A DNA stretch of 64,000 nt from Bifidobacterium sp. N4G05 (GTDB lineage: Bacteria > Actinomycetota > Actinomycetes > Actinomycetales > Bifidobacteriaceae). Where the stretch lies: the NCBI RefSeq assembly GCF_002742445.1, contig NZ_NJNQ01000003.1, positions 124,001 to 188,000 of the forward strand, in the 5' to 3' direction. Positions 17,099 through 27,905 of the stretch are shown here, piece after piece (within the stretch, counting starts at the first letter, position 1; the number at the start of each line of letters is the position of its first letter). Under the pieces are notes generated by a model that was not told the origin of the DNA, ran no database searches, and was given only the letters and a program-made list of their open reading frames with translations. Position numbers and translations under genes: made by a program.

Positions 17099-18374
17099 AG
17101 CCGCGATGCGCATTCTCAAGGCGCGCAAATTGTATGTGATCATCTATTTGGTGCTGATCGGCACGATGATGTTCTCAATCAGCTGGCAGATCATGCGAGG
17201 CTCCTCAACTGCCGGAGCGTCGACGTATGAGCCGAAATCAGCCCGCATCGCAGTGATCGACCGTGATAATAACGCTGACCATGTGGCGGAATCGTTGCGT
17301 TCCTATCTCGCCTTGGATGGTGAGATGGTCGACATTGACGACGATTCCGTATCATTGCAGCAGGCTGTCGCATCGAATTATGTTGATTTGATTGCGATTG
17401 TTCCAGAAGGTTTCGCCGAGCACTATTTACAGTACGCGGACGGTGGCACGGATGCGCAGCCAACCATCGATACCGTGGTCAGCTATGCTTCCGGAGCTGG
17501 ATCCCTGGCCCAGCTGGAAGTCAACGAATTCCTTTCTTTGACGCGTACCTCCTATCTTGGTCTGCCGCAATCGCAACGCGAACTCGGCACCGCCATGACA
17601 ACGGTGTTGGATGTTGCCAACGACGATACGAAACAATCACATATCGCCGTGGTGTCTTCGTCTTCCGAAGATGAAAGCATAGTCAAACCGGGTGCGTCGG
17701 CATTCGCGGGCACGATCAAAACCGGCCTGTATCCACTGCTGCTGGTCATGCCGATATGCACGTTCCTGGTGGTCAGCACGTTCAACGACAGCGAGATCAG
17801 GCGCAGACTCTACTCGTCGCCCGCACGCACGGTATCGTTGGAAGCACAGCAAATGTTGACATGCGGAGCGTTCGGCCTGCTGGTATGCGTGGCCTACACT
17901 GCGGTGACGTTCCTGCTGATGATGTTGGCCGGAGTCTCCTTTGACGGGCTCACCATCATAAATGTCGGACTGGCATTCGTGTCGCTGCTGACTTACACGT
18001 TCATGGCGATCGCATGCGGCTTTCTGCTGGGATCGACAGGCTTCAACGAAATGGCGACGAATGGCTTCGTCAACGTGTTCGCTCTGCTGGTCATGTTCAC
18101 CTCCGGCATGTCATTTCCTACGGACATGATGCCGGATCCCATGATCACCATCGGCAAGCTGTTGCCTGGATGGTGGTTCTGCACGTCAATCGATCAGGTG
18201 TTCGGCATTGGCACCGCAGCATCCACCGGCGTGAATATCGGCCTATGGGCATCATCCATTGGCTTGGTGGCACTGTTCGGAGTGACTTTTATCTGTCTTG
18301 GCCTCACTTTTGGACGCATCCGACGTACAAGGCCAACACTCGCCTCCCCCGCTACCACACAACTCGCCAAATAA
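17085..18374 (+). CDS. ABC-2 type permease (second subunit)
   Basis: 429 residues with the same architecture as its neighbour: an N-terminal helix (LYVIIYLVLIGTMMFSISWQ), a long external domain, then about five helices including FVNVFALLVMFTSGMSFPTDMMP. The start lies inside the previous gene (14-nt overlap), indicating translational coupling. There is no homology to MacB-type permeases; export by the ABC-2 mechanism is expected. Confidence 0.9.
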   Translation: MNTCKAAMRILKARKLYVIIYLVLIGTMMFSISWQIMRGSSTAGASTYEPKSARIAVIDRDNNADHVAESLRSYLALDGEMVDIDDDSVSLQQAVASNYVDLIAIVPEGFAEHYLQYADGGTDAQPTIDTVVSYASGAGSLAQLEVNEFLSLTRTSYLGLPQSQRELGTAMTTVLDVANDDTKQSHIAVVSSSSEDESIVKPGASAFAGTIKTGLYPLLLVMPICTFLVVSTFNDSEIRRRLYSSPARTVSLEAQQMLTCGAFGLLVCVAYTAVTFLLMMLAGVSFDGLTIINVGLAFVSLLTYTFMAIACGFLLGSTGFNEMATNGFVNVFALLVMFTSGMSFPTDMMPDPMITIGKLLPGWWFCTSIDQVFGIGTAASTGVNIGLWASSIGLVALFGVTFICLGLTFGRIRRTRPTLASPATTQLAK

Positions 18375-18420
18375 CATAGGCGATCACATATGTCTTCAGC
18401 ATTGCGCTGATCACGCACCC

Positions 18421-18476
18421 CGTCGGCCTACCGCAAAAACGCGTTTATCTGCGCATGCTTCTGCGGTAGGCCGATG
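18421..18476 (-). terminator. Hairpin spanning the AraC-family gene stop codon
   Basis: 15-bp arms with one mismatch (CGTCGGCCTACCGCA and TGCGGTAGGCCGATG). The right arm is within the last codons of the AraC-family gene, and TTTTT lies in the loop-proximal part. It probably terminates one or both converging transcripts (exporter operon and regulator). Confidence 0.5.
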
Positions 18477-19512
18477 GCGTAACATGCATATATCGTTGAA
18501 ACACTCGCGCAAAAAACGACGAACGTGAGAATCCCACCCGCACCGCAATCTCCGCAACCGGCAATTGCGTGGTCGCCAGCAATTCAGCGCCAGCGCGAAC
18601 GCGCACATCATTCACAAACTCAATCGGCGACTGCCCAACCATGTCGTGAAACAACACCGCGCATTGCGTGCGTCCCACACACCCCGCAGCAGCAATCTGC
18701 GCCAACGTAACCCGTTGATGATAATGCTGTTGCACATAATCAATCATGCTGCGCAGCGCGGCAATTTTCGCCTCATCAACGCCACCAACACGAGAACCAT
18801 CCCCTTCTCGTTCCTCCGCAAACGCCGTCAATGCTCGTACCATGGCATAGAAACAACTCAGTACAGTCAACGATTCACTATCGGACCACAGCTTTCTATA
18901 CAGCATGTCAACCGGTTCGGATGAAACGAATTCAGAAGAAACCAGACCAGACAACGCCGGATGTTCGTTGCATGTCGAACAGCCGAATTTCGCGCGATGG
19001 ATTCGTCTGATGCCGTCAACCAACGCATTACCATATTCGCTGTCGGTATCGAACACGATATATGGCATTGATGAATCCGCCAGAATCGGCGCTATGAATC
19101 GTTCGTATACCGCATTGGGCGCGCCCATTCGCGTGGGATTGAGCAATGTGCATGAGAATTCACATTCCGCATTGTCTTTGGTGAAACCGTAATGCAGTTG
19201 TCGCGAGTTAACGAATATGCCTTGCCCCTCATCGAGGCGGATTGTTTCGCCATTCACGAAATACCACATATGGCCGCGCATAATGTAAGTGAATTCGAAA
19301 TCGATATGCCAATGGCATTCCGCACGCATGTTCGGATATTGGCTCAATAACGAATGCTCGGTGAATGAGAAGAACATCGGAGCGTCGTATTGCACCATTT
19401 CCGCACCATTGGGCAAACGTCCCCATCCAGTGATCGGCATGCATACACAAGAAACGTTCAAACCGCCTGTTGCCGCGCTTTCTGCTTGCGTCACGGTCAT
19501 ATCGCATGCCAT
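18445..19512 (-). CDS. AraC-family transcriptional regulator
   Basis: 355 residues from ATG 19512; an in-frame ATG at 19500 is an alternative and the open frame reaches further upstream. The N-terminal part is a cupin-like effector domain with the typical CHWHIDFEFTYIMRGHMWYFVNGE region. The C-terminal 100 residues carry the two AraC helix-turn-helix motifs, VTLAQIAAAGCVGRTQCAVLFHDMVG and LPVAEIAVRVGFSRSSFFARVFQRYM. It diverges from the sugar O-acetyltransferase gene, a likely target. The effector is probably a sugar, judged only from family and context. Confidence 0.9.
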   Translation of the reverse strand: MACDMTVTQAESAATGGLNVSCVCMPITGWGRLPNGAEMVQYDAPMFFSFTEHSLLSQYPNMRAECHWHIDFEFTYIMRGHMWYFVNGETIRLDEGQGIFVNSRQLHYGFTKDNAECEFSCTLLNPTRMGAPNAVYERFIAPILADSSMPYIVFDTDSEYGNALVDGIRRIHRAKFGCSTCNEHPALSGLVSSEFVSSEPVDMLYRKLWSDSESLTVLSCFYAMVRALTAFAEEREGDGSRVGGVDEAKIAALRSMIDYVQQHYHQRVTLAQIAAAGCVGRTQCAVLFHDMVGQSPIEFVNDVRVRAGAELLATTQLPVAEIAVRVGFSRSSFFARVFQRYMHVTPSAYRRSMRR

Positions 19513-19689
19513 ATCATTCACCACTGTATTCCACCATTTCGGTAAATAATGCAAATTCTGGGAACGATAATACAGGCAGATACTGTGTTGCCGGGCAATC
19601 ATGCCATTGAATGATATGCGTAAGACCATTATTGACCAGAAGGGGCGTGCGGCATGCTATCGCACGACTCATAACACAGGAGCATTACC

Positions 19690-20337
19690 ATGGCAGATAC
19701 TGCAAAGCAGTCAGCGGCAGATGAGTGGGAGCGCATGCTCTCCGGTGAACTGTATGTGGCCGATAGTCCACAACAGCATGACGCGAATATGCGCAAACGT
19801 CGCTTGGTGCAGGCCATCAACACATCCAAGTACGACGCGTTCAAGGAACGTGACGAGCTGTTTCACGAATTGTTCGGTGCCTTTGGAGAAGGCGGATTCG
19901 TAGAGCCACCGTTCAATTGCGATTATGGATGCAACACGTTCATCGGCAAGAATTTCTATGCCAATATGGATTGCATTTTCCTTGATGTGGCACGCATCAC
20001 CATCGGCGACCGCGTTTTTTTCGGACCTCGCGTGGGCCTGTACACGCCGTATCATCCGATTGATGCGGCCGTACGTTCCTCCGGGCCGGAAGGTGCACGC
20101 CCGATCACCATCGGCAATGATGTCTGGTTCGGCGGCAATGTGGTGGTCGGCCCCGGCATTACCATCGGTGACGATGTGGTGATCGGCGCGGGATCGGTAG
20201 TGGTCAAGGATATTCCTTCGCATTCGGTGGCAGTCGGCAATCCATGTCACGTGATCCGTGAGATCACCGATGCCGACCGCGAATATTGGGAAGGCAAGGC
20301 AGCGGAATATCGCGCTTGGAAGGGTTCGATTCAGTAA
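19690..20337 (+). CDS. Maltose/galactoside O-acetyltransferase (left-handed beta-helix)
   Basis: 215 residues. An N-terminal maltose-acetyltransferase helix region (EWERMLSGELYVADSPQQ) is followed by hexapeptide repeats such as ITIGNDVWFGGNVVVGPGITIG and DDVVIGAGSVVVKDIPSHSV. The active-site His is in YTPYHPID. The enzyme transfers acetyl from acetyl-CoA to sugars such as maltose, glucose or galactosides, possibly to detoxify non-metabolised sugar. It is divergent from the AraC regulator. Confidence 0.9.
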   Translation: MADTAKQSAADEWERMLSGELYVADSPQQHDANMRKRRLVQAINTSKYDAFKERDELFHELFGAFGEGGFVEPPFNCDYGCNTFIGKNFYANMDCIFLDVARITIGDRVFFGPRVGLYTPYHPIDAAVRSSGPEGARPITIGNDVWFGGNVVVGPGITIGDDVVIGAGSVVVKDIPSHSVAVGNPCHVIREITDADREYWEGKAAEYRAWKGSIQ

Positions 20338-20454
20338 ATCGTTAGTTCACGCACCGCAATTTCACTCGGGTGCGGGCATTGGCTATCATCGACCACACCC
20401 CATCAATGTATTTCTCGTACATTTCCTACACGCACCAACCATTCTCACATCATC

Positions 20455-21834
20455 ATGCAATCTTCCATCACTTGGCGCGAGTTTCTTCGACAGACGTTGA
20501 CGCTCGCCCTGCCCATCGCGTTTCAACAACTAATGCTGGCGCTGTCATCGTGCGCCGACACTCTTATGCTGACGAACGTTGGTCAAAATGAGCTGTCGGC
20601 AGTGTCTCTTGCCACACAGTTCCAGTTCATTTTCAGTTTGTGTCTTGCCGCGCTCACGCTTGGCATGAGTATTCTGGTGGCCCAGTATTGGGGTGCGGGC
20701 AACACGAATGCCGTCGAACGTGTATTGGCGTTCATCATGCTGTATGCCGGCGGATTGTCGCTGGTGTTTTTCGCATTGACGCTACTCATTCCGGAAACGT
20801 TGATGTCGATTATGACGAACGACATAACGCTGATTGCTACCGGCTCACAGTATTTGCGGGTTTCGTCGGTTTCGTACCTGTTCATCGGTTTGTCTCAGAT
20901 GTATTTGTGCCTGATGAAGAATGTGGGTGCGGCGGTCACCGGAATGACGATAAGCACGGTTGGCGTGATCGTGCATGTTGCGCTGAACGCGGTGCTGATC
21001 TATGGTTGGTTCGGTTTACCTGCATTAGGTATTTTCGGCGCGGCGATTTCCACGGTGATTTCCCGAGCTATCGAACTGGTGTGGTCTGTGCTTGTAGCCA
21101 GCCGCAATGGTCGCCCACATTTGCGGTTGTCGATGATGCTGCATCCGGATGTGGCGTTGCAGAAGGATTTTTGGAAGTATAGTCTGCCCGTGCTGGGCAA
21201 TGAGCTGGTTTGGGGTTGCGGTTTCACCATGTACACCGTGATTATGGGTCATCTTGGTACGGATGCGGTGGCGGCCAATTCCATTGCGAATATCGTCAAG
21301 GATTTGTTGGTCTGTTTGAGTCTTGGCCTTGGCAATGCGGGCGGCATTCTTGTCGGTAATCTGCTTGGCCGCAATGCTTTCGATCAGGCGAAGGTTATGG
21401 GCGATAGGCTCTGTGTACTGGTGGCGGCAGTTGGCGTTGGAACCGGCCTGTTGATTATCGCGGTACGTCCTTTGGCGTTGCAGTGGGCGGGATTGACGCC
21501 GCAGGCCACGCATTATCTGTCGGTTATGCTGTTCATCTGCGCCTATTATGCTGCATGCGGGTGCATGACGAATCTGACTATCGCCGGCATTTTCCCTGCC
21601 GGAGGCGATTCCCGGTTCGGACTTGTCTGCGATGCGATCGTTATGTGGCTGATTGTCGTACCGGTCGGTCTGTTGGCGGCTTTCGTGTGGAAGCTGCCGG
21701 TATTGGCGGTCTATGCTTTGCTGAATACCGATGAATGCCTCAAGATGATCCCTGCTTTGCTGCATTATCGGAAGTATCGTTGGGTCAACAATGTGACGCG
21801 ACAAACCGATTCCGCCACAGTATCAAACGCATGA
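20455..21834 (+). CDS. MATE-family efflux transporter
   Basis: 459 residues with twelve hydrophobic helices in two MatE repeats. The first contains LPIAFQQLMLALSSCADTLMLTNVGQNELSAVS with the conserved Asp of helix 1. The second begins YSLPVLGNELVWGCGFTMYTVIMGHLG. Such proteins export cationic drugs or metabolites using Na+ or H+. No good ribosome-binding site precedes ATG 20455, so initiation signals are weak or the start may differ. Confidence 0.92.
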   Translation: MQSSITWREFLRQTLTLALPIAFQQLMLALSSCADTLMLTNVGQNELSAVSLATQFQFIFSLCLAALTLGMSILVAQYWGAGNTNAVERVLAFIMLYAGGLSLVFFALTLLIPETLMSIMTNDITLIATGSQYLRVSSVSYLFIGLSQMYLCLMKNVGAAVTGMTISTVGVIVHVALNAVLIYGWFGLPALGIFGAAISTVISRAIELVWSVLVASRNGRPHLRLSMMLHPDVALQKDFWKYSLPVLGNELVWGCGFTMYTVIMGHLGTDAVAANSIANIVKDLLVCLSLGLGNAGGILVGNLLGRNAFDQAKVMGDRLCVLVAAVGVGTGLLIIAVRPLALQWAGLTPQATHYLSVMLFICAYYAACGCMTNLTIAGIFPAGGDSRFGLVCDAIVMWLIVVPVGLLAAFVWKLPVLAVYALLNTDECLKMIPALLHYRKYRWVNNVTRQTDSATVSNA

Positions 21835-21849
21835 ACAATCCGACATCAA

Positions 21850-21894
21850 CAAAGCCCGTGTCATACTGCATTGCGCAGTGCGACACGGGCTTTG
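21850..21894. terminator. Bidirectional terminator between MATE and aconitase genes
   Basis: 13-bp perfect arms CAAAGCCCGTGTC / GACACGGGCTTTG, placed between the ends of two convergent genes. Confidence 0.8.
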
Positions 21895-21922
21895 TCACTT
21901 GCCGATCTCAATCATTTGATAT

Positions 21923-24625
21923 TTATTTCATGAGATTGCGCAGCACGTACTGGAGGATGCCTCCGTTGCGGTAGTAGTCAGCCTCGCCAGGAGTGTCGAT
22001 GCGCACGACCGCATCGAATTCGGTCGTGGAACCGTCACCATGGGTGGCAGTGACATGAACCGTCTTCGGAGTGACGCCATCGTTAAGCCCTTCAACACCA
22101 GAAATATCGTATGTTTCAGTGCCATCAAGACCAAGGCTCTCATAGGATTCGCCTGCGGGGAACTGCAACGGCAGCACGCCCATGCCGATCAGGTTTGAAC
22201 GGTGGATACGTTCAAAGCTTTCGGTGATGACGGCTTTGACACCCAGCATGACGGTTCCCTTGGCGGCCCAATCACGAGATGAGCCGGTACCGTATTCCTT
22301 GCCTGCGAGCACCACCAACGGTACATCATGTTCGATGTAGTCACGGGACGCCTCGAAAATCGTGGCCGGCTTCTGGTCAAGGAAATCATACGTAAAGCCG
22401 CCAGGAGTGACCTCCTCGCCTACAGATGCAAGCAGCTGGTTGCGCAGTCGGATATTGCCGAACGTGCCACGTACCATGACCTCATGGTTGCCTCGACGGG
22501 AACCATAGGAGTTGAAGTTCTTCGGTTCGACGCCGCGGTCGGTCAGGTATTTGCCAGCAGGACTGGAAGCTTTGAACGCGCCGGCCGGAGAAATATGGTC
22601 GGTGGTCACGGAATCACCGAGCAGCGCGAGCACGCGGGCGCCATGAATGTCTTCGACGGGGTCCGGAGTGGCCTTCATGCCATCGAAGAACGTCTGCTTA
22701 CGCACGTAGGTGGAATCCTCATTCCATGCGAACAGTTCGCCTTCCGGAACGTCAAGTCCTTTCCAACGACGGTCGCCTTCGAATACGGAAGCGTAATCCT
22801 TCAGGAACATCTCACGGCTGACGGTACCATCCACCACGGAGGCGACTTCGCTATTGGTTGGCCAGATATCCTTCAGATACACATCATTGCCGTCCGAATC
22901 CTTGCCAAGCGGCTGGGTTTCAAAATCGAAATCCATGGTGCCTGCGAGCGCATAGGCGATGACGAGCGGCGGGGATGCCAGGTAGTTCATCTTGACGTCC
23001 GGGCTGATGCGGCCTTCGAAGTTGCGGTTGCCTGACAGCACTGAGGTGACGGTCAGATCGTTGGCGTTGATGGCTTCGGAGATTTCCGGCAGTAGCGGGC
23101 CGGAGTTGCCGATGCAGGTGGCGCAGCCGAAACCGACCAGCTGGTAACCGAGCGCGTCGAGATCGTCTTGCAAGCCAGCCGCCTTAAGATAGTCGGCCAC
23201 AACCTGGGAGCCCGGTGCGAGCGAGGTCTTGACCCACGGCTTGGGCTTCAAACCCTTGGCATGCGCGTTGCGTGCAATCAGGCCGGCGGCGATCATCACG
23301 GACGGATTGGATGTGTTCGTGCACGAGGTGATGGATGCGATTGCCACATCACCGTTGGTGATGTCGAAGTCGCCGCGGAAGTCGGTGGAAACAGCAACCG
23401 GCTCCTGCACGGTCTTGTCTGTTTCGTACGCGAGCAATGTTTCGGCGAATTTCGCTTTGGATTCAGACAGTTTGATGCGATCCTGCGGGCGCTTCGGGCC
23501 TGCGATCGACGGCACGACAGTACCGAGGTCGAGTTCCAGGTATTCGGAATACTGCGGTTCGACGTAGTTCGGATCGGTGGTGTCGCCCCACAGCTTGTTC
23601 GCCTTGGCATACGCTTCGACCAATGCGATCTGGTCTTCGGAACGGCCGGTCAAGCGCAGATAGTCGAGAGTGACGCCGTCGATCGGGAAAATGCCACAGG
23701 TGGAGCCGAATTCCGGCCCCATGTTGCCGATGGTGGCACGATTGGCCAGCGGCACCGAGGCGATGCCATCACCGTAGAATTCCACGAATTTGCCGACCAC
23801 ACCATGCTGACGAAGCATGTCAGTGATGGTCAGCACCACGTCGGTGGCGGTGACGCCTTCAGGAATGGAACCGGTAAGCTTGAAACCGACAACACGCGGC
23901 ACCAGCATGGAGATCGGCTGTCCAAGCATGGCCGCTTCGGCTTCAATGCCGCCAACGCCCCAGCCGAGCACGCCCAAGCCATTGACGGTGGTGGTGTGCG
24001 AGTCGGTGCCCACGCAGGAATCAAGGTAGGCAAGAGTCTTGCCACTGTTTTCTTCGACCTTGGTCATGATGACCTTGGCGAGATATTCGATATTGACCTG
24101 GTGGATGATGCCTGTTCCCGGCGGTACCACGCGGAAGTTCTTGAATGCCTGCTGGCCCCAACGCAGGAACTGGTAACGTTCGCCGTTGCGCTGGTATTCG
24201 ATATCCATGTTTTGTTCGACCGCGTCGGCGATGCCGTACTTGTCGATCTGTACGGAATGGTCGATGACCATGTCGGACTGCACCTGCGGGTTGATGACCT
24301 CCGGGTCTCCCCCAAGATCCTTGACCGCATCACGCATGGTGGCAAGATCCACAATGCAGGGCACGCCGGTGAAATCCTGCATGACCACACGGGACGGGGT
24401 GAACTGGATCTCATGGCTCGGCTGTGCAGCCGGATCCCAATCCAACAGTGCCTTGACATGATCATCCGTGATGTTGGCGCCATCGATGTTACGTACCAGA
24501 TTCTCGACGAGAACCTTCAACGAATACGGCAGATGATCGATGCCCGGCAGATCTGCGATGCGGTAATATTCATAATCCTCGCCGTTCACCTTCAAGGTGT
24601 CGAGCTGGTCGTCGCGCACAGACAT
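21923..24625 (-). CDS. acnA: Aconitate hydratase
   Basis: 900 residues, the normal length for AcnA/IRP-type aconitase, which isomerises citrate and isocitrate. Signatures seen: [25 protein letters not shown], the 4Fe-4S cysteines in [12 protein letters not shown] and [14 protein letters not shown], and the swivel-domain loop [19 protein letters not shown] lies 4 nt before ATG 24625. Bifidobacteria keep only a partial citrate pathway, so the enzyme likely serves glutamate synthesis through 2-oxoglutarate. It stands alone here, between a terminator and the P-type ATPase. Confidence 0.97.
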   Translation of the reverse strand: MSVRDDQLDTLKVNGEDYEYYRIADLPGIDHLPYSLKVLVENLVRNIDGANITDDHVKALLDWDPAAQPSHEIQFTPSRVVMQDFTGVPCIVDLATMRDAVKDLGGDPEVINPQVQSDMVIDHSVQIDKYGIADAVEQNMDIEYQRNGERYQFLRWGQQAFKNFRVVPPGTGIIHQVNIEYLAKVIMTKVEENSGKTLAYLDSCVGTDSHTTTVNGLGVLGWGVGGIEAEAAMLGQPISMLVPRVVGFKLTGSIPEGVTATDVVLTITDMLRQHGVVGKFVEFYGDGIASVPLANRATIGNMGPEFGSTCGIFPIDGVTLDYLRLTGRSEDQIALVEAYAKANKLWGDTTDPNYVEPQYSEYLELDLGTVVPSIAGPKRPQDRIKLSESKAKFAETLLAYETDKTVQEPVAVSTDFRGDFDITNGDVAIASITSCTNTSNPSVMIAAGLIARNAHAKGLKPKPWVKTSLAPGSQVVADYLKAAGLQDDLDALGYQLVGFGCATCIGNSGPLLPEISEAINANDLTVTSVLSGNRNFEGRISPDVKMNYLASPPLVIAYALAGTMDFDFETQPLGKDSDGNDVYLKDIWPTNSEVASVVDGTVSREMFLKDYASVFEGDRRWKGLDVPEGELFAWNEDSTYVRKQTFFDGMKATPDPVEDIHGARVLALLGDSVTTDHISPAGAFKASSPAGKYLTDRGVEPKNFNSYGSRRGNHEVMVRGTFGNIRLRNQLLASVGEEVTPGGFTYDFLDQKPATIFEASRDYIEHDVPLVVLAGKEYGTGSSRDWAAKGTVMLGVKAVITESFERIHRSNLIGMGVLPLQFPAGESYESLGLDGTETYDISGVEGLNDGVTPKTVHVTATHGDGSTTEFDAVVRIDTPGEADYYRNGGILQYVLRNLMK

Positions 24626-24694
24626 GCTACCTCCGAGCTTCTTGGCTGTATAACACAGCTGATTATTCGTTGCCTACGATACAGCCAAGTTAAT

Positions 24695-27181
24695 TCAGCT
24701 CTGGCGTGTCTTCTTAAAGTATGGGAAAATACTCGGAATTTTCGGTACCAAACGCAAACATACCAAGAACACGAGCGCCGAAAGCGCCATTGCCACCGTC
24801 GTCGCAGCCAGCATCTGCCCGGTCGGCACCACCAGCGCAAAGAAATTCGCCACCGGTTTTACAAACATGCCCCCGAATCCAATTGAGGCAAAGGCCAATA
24901 CCAATATGCCACGCCACGAATGCAACGGCCTTGCCACACGCGCAAGCACAAACACTCCCATCATGAGCAGAATAATCGCGTTGACTCCACGCAGCATCGC
25001 CAACTGCGCACCCGAATCCTGCACATTCCACTTCATGAATATCGGCAGCAGCCACGACGTGGACAAAATCGACAATCCAACAGCCACACCGCAGGGCACA
25101 GCAAAATGCAGCACACGTTTCAGGAATCCTGGAATATAACGACGCGTGTTCGGAGCCAACGCAAGAATGAATGCCGGCACACCAATCGTCAATCCGCCCA
25201 CATATGTGATGTGGCGAGGCAGATACGGAAATGGTATCTGCGTCAACACCACGCCCAACGAAATCAGTGCGGAATACACGGTTTTCACGAGGAATAGGCT
25301 TGCCACACGTTCCATATTGGCCATGACCTGACGCCCTCGCGCCACTACATCGGGCAGATGTGAAAATTTCGAATCGACAAGCACCACCTGCGCCACGGCC
25401 TTGGTGGCGGGAGCAGCATTGCCCATCGCAATACCCAGATCGGCCTCTTTGATGGCGAGCGCGTCGTTCACGCCGTCGCCGGTCATCGCCACCACATGCT
25501 CACCCGCATGCAATGCCTCCACGATCGCCTTTTTCTGATCGGGCAGCACACGCCCAAGCACATCCACGTTTTCCAGTACTTGTGCCAGTTCCGCAATGTC
25601 GGCAGGCAATTCACGCGCGTCCATGAATCGTGGTTCATGGACGCCGGTCAGATGCACTTTTCTTGCGATTGCGCCAACGGTTACAGGATTGTCACCGGAG
25701 ATGACGCGACAACGCACACCCTGTTCACGGAACCATGCAAGCGTTTCTTCGGCATCGGCGCGAATATGTTCGGAACAGCACACCAATGCGACAGGGCACG
25801 ATGCCGGATTGAGTTTTGGATTGGTTTCGTAATCGTCGGGCGCTGCACCGTCGATTCGCGCGACCAGTAGCACACGGTTGCCGTCGTTGGCGAAATCATT
25901 GACCTGCTTGAGTATGTCGGCATGGTCGCCATCGATTTGGGAAAGAATGACTTCCGGCGCACCCATCGTCCATACTGCATTGCCGTCATAGATCGAACTC
26001 CACTTGCGCGCCGACGAGAACGGTACTCGTGCCTCGACAGTGCCGTCCGCAAATCCCTGTTCCCGTAGTCCAGACAGAATCGCCTGTCCTGTACCATTGG
26101 GCTGTCCTTCGTTCGATAGGTCGAATAGAGCCTGTTTGACGTCATGCTCATTCACGTTGCCGCACATAGTGCCGGCGCTTCGAATATCCAGCAATTCCAC
26201 GGAATCAAGTCGGATGGTGCCGTCGGTGACAGTACCGGTTTTGTCAAGGTTCAGGCAATCCACACGAGCGAGAGTCTCCACGGATTCCAGCTCCTGCACC
26301 AGCGTGTTCTTACGTGCCAAACGAATGGCTGCGAGCGCGAAATTCAGCGAGGTGAGCAGCACCAGGCCTTCAGGGATCATACCGACCACACCGGCCACTG
26401 CGGAAATGACTGCGGAACGCCATTCACCGGTTGAGATGGCCGCATTCCAGCCGCCAACAGTGCGTACCTGCGACCAGATGAGCAGCACACAGAGCGGCAC
26501 CACCAGGAAGGTCATGAATTTCAGAATCGTATTGATGCCCTTGTTTAGGTCGGATACGGTTTTCTTGTAGACCTTTGCCTGTGCGGTAAGTTTGGCTGCG
26601 TAGCTGTGTTCCCCGGTGGCGGTGACTTTCACCAATGCCATGCCGGAGATGGCGGTGGATCCGGAGAAAATGTCGCAGCCTTCGCCTTTGCGTACGGTCC
26701 GTGATTCGCCGGTGAGCATGGATTCGTCCAGTTCCAGTCCCCAAGTGTGCACGATCTGTGCGTCCGCGGGTACCTGTTCGCCGGAGCGGATCCACATGAG
26801 ATCACCGAGCACGATATCGTTGTGTGGTACTTCAACGTCTTTGCCGTCGCGATGCACAAGGTAATCGGAGGCCACCAGAATCGATAGTTTGTCAAGCGTA
26901 CGTTTGGCTTTCAGTTCGGTGCAGATGCCGATGCCGGTATTGATGATGATGATCAGACCGAACACCGCGTCTTTCCACGAACCGGTGATCAGTACCATGA
27001 CCATGGCGGCGAAAATGATGCCGTTGAACAGGGTGAACACGTTGGCTCGCACGATGTCGACAAGAGATCGCGAAGTCGATGCTTTGACTGTGTTATCCAG
27101 TCCGCTTTTTTTGAGGGTGATCACTTCGCCTTGTGTTAGCCCCGTCTCTTCGATGGGAGGCATTGTTCGACTTTCGCTCAT
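24695..27181 (-). CDS. Cation-translocating P-type ATPase (CtpE-like)
   Basis: 828 residues from ATG 27181. Actuator motif LTGES, phosphorylation motif DKTGTVTDG, nucleotide-binding domain, and hinge TGDGVNDALAIKEADLGIAMG are all present. The N-terminus has no heavy-metal CxxC domain, so this belongs with the Ca2+/Mg2+-like P-type ATPases, closest in layout to actinobacterial CtpE; ion specificity is not determinable here. The frame extends 18 codons upstream, but TAGTCT lies 7 nt before ATG 27181 and suggests a leaderless start there. Confidence 0.92.
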   Translation of the reverse strand: MSESRTMPPIEETGLTQGEVITLKKSGLDNTVKASTSRSLVDIVRANVFTLFNGIIFAAMVMVLITGSWKDAVFGLIIIINTGIGICTELKAKRTLDKLSILVASDYLVHRDGKDVEVPHNDIVLGDLMWIRSGEQVPADAQIVHTWGLELDESMLTGESRTVRKGEGCDIFSGSTAISGMALVKVTATGEHSYAAKLTAQAKVYKKTVSDLNKGINTILKFMTFLVVPLCVLLIWSQVRTVGGWNAAISTGEWRSAVISAVAGVVGMIPEGLVLLTSLNFALAAIRLARKNTLVQELESVETLARVDCLNLDKTGTVTDGTIRLDSVELLDIRSAGTMCGNVNEHDVKQALFDLSNEGQPNGTGQAILSGLREQGFADGTVEARVPFSSARKWSSIYDGNAVWTMGAPEVILSQIDGDHADILKQVNDFANDGNRVLLVARIDGAAPDDYETNPKLNPASCPVALVCCSEHIRADAEETLAWFREQGVRCRVISGDNPVTVGAIARKVHLTGVHEPRFMDARELPADIAELAQVLENVDVLGRVLPDQKKAIVEALHAGEHVVAMTGDGVNDALAIKEADLGIAMGNAAPATKAVAQVVLVDSKFSHLPDVVARGRQVMANMERVASLFLVKTVYSALISLGVVLTQIPFPYLPRHITYVGGLTIGVPAFILALAPNTRRYIPGFLKRVLHFAVPCGVAVGLSILSTSWLLPIFMKWNVQDSGAQLAMLRGVNAIILLMMGVFVLARVARPLHSWRGILVLAFASIGFGGMFVKPVANFFALVVPTGQMLAATTVAMALSALVFLVCLRLVPKIPSIFPYFKKTRQS

Positions 27182-27188
27182 AATTGCC

Positions 27189-27194
27189 AGACTA
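27189..27194 (-). promoter_or_regulatory. Candidate -10 element of a leaderless P-type ATPase promoter
   Basis: TAGTCT (minus strand) ends 7 nt before ATG 27181. A TTGACC resembling a -35 box lies upstream but with a long spacer of 20 nt. No Shine-Dalgarno sequence is present. Confidence 0.5.
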
Positions 27195-27317
27195 CCGTCA
27201 CAGTCCCGTTTTCTGGTCAACTTCTTGTGAAACACAGGTAAAAATCAGGGAATTTTCAGGGTACTCGCCGAGCACTGATTTGGCACCCATCTCACGTAGG
27301 CAAGGCACAGAGCCATG

Positions 27318-27905
27318 TCAGTGGTCGATTGTAGTCACCAGCATCTCACGGTCGTGGGGATCGTTGTTGGCTACGGCCACGACCGCATCGTCGAGCGGCG
27401 TCGCTTCGGTCATGCGGTCGTTGATGGTCATGGTTGCCGCATAGAGTTTGTTGTCTTCCGGCACAGCGATAGGATCGAGAAGCGCCACTGGAACGCCCGC
27501 TTTTCTTGCGGTTTCCAAAGCATCATTCCAGTTTTCGGCATTGGTTTTGTCCACGTCGATTCCTGCGATGACAATGAGGTCGGCCTTGCGTTGCGCCATG
27601 TCACGCACGCCTTGCTGCGCGGTGGATTGCGCGTCCACAGTGCCTGAGACGGTAATGTACACCGGCTTGAGCTTACCGGCTTTCATGGCATCCATTGCCA
27701 TGGAATCGGCAGTGACATCATCCGATCCAATCATGGCGATGGACAGGCTGTCACGATCCTCCATGGAGTGCGCCACCGCGGTACCGGGAGATTGCGTATC
27801 CCCCACCGCGGCATTCGACGGCACGCAACCAGATAGCGACGCGCAAGGCAACGCAATCGCGGTCATTCCATAAAACGCACGACGTGCGAATAACGGCATG
27901 CTCAC
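27318..27905 (-). CDS. Lipoprotein resembling half of a periplasmic binding protein
   Basis: 195 residues. The signal peptide with lipobox LSGC (Cys about residue 27) predicts a lipid-anchored surface protein. The mature part has the alpha/beta pattern of sugar-binding proteins: RDSLSIAMIGSDD, VYITVSGTVDAQSTAQQGVRDMA, ADLIVIAGIDVD, GVPVALLDP. It is only about half the length of a full solute-binding protein, and no ABC permease is near. It overlaps the upstream methyltransferase gene by 4 nt. It may be a truncated sensor or binding protein; function unknown. Confidence 0.7.
   Translation of the reverse strand: MSMPLFARRAFYGMTAIALPCASLSGCVPSNAAVGDTQSPGTAVAHSMEDRDSLSIAMIGSDDVTADSMAMDAMKAGKLKPVYITVSGTVDAQSTAQQGVRDMAQRKADLIVIAGIDVDKTNAENWNDALETARKAGVPVALLDPIAVPEDNKLYAATMTINDRMTEATPLDDAVVAVANNDPHDREMLVTTIDH

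Noticed and set aside
23168..24886. A 572-codon plus-strand frame antisense to aconitase
   Set aside because: His/Gly/Asp-rich translation with no recognisable domain, fully explained by the aconitase coding strand.
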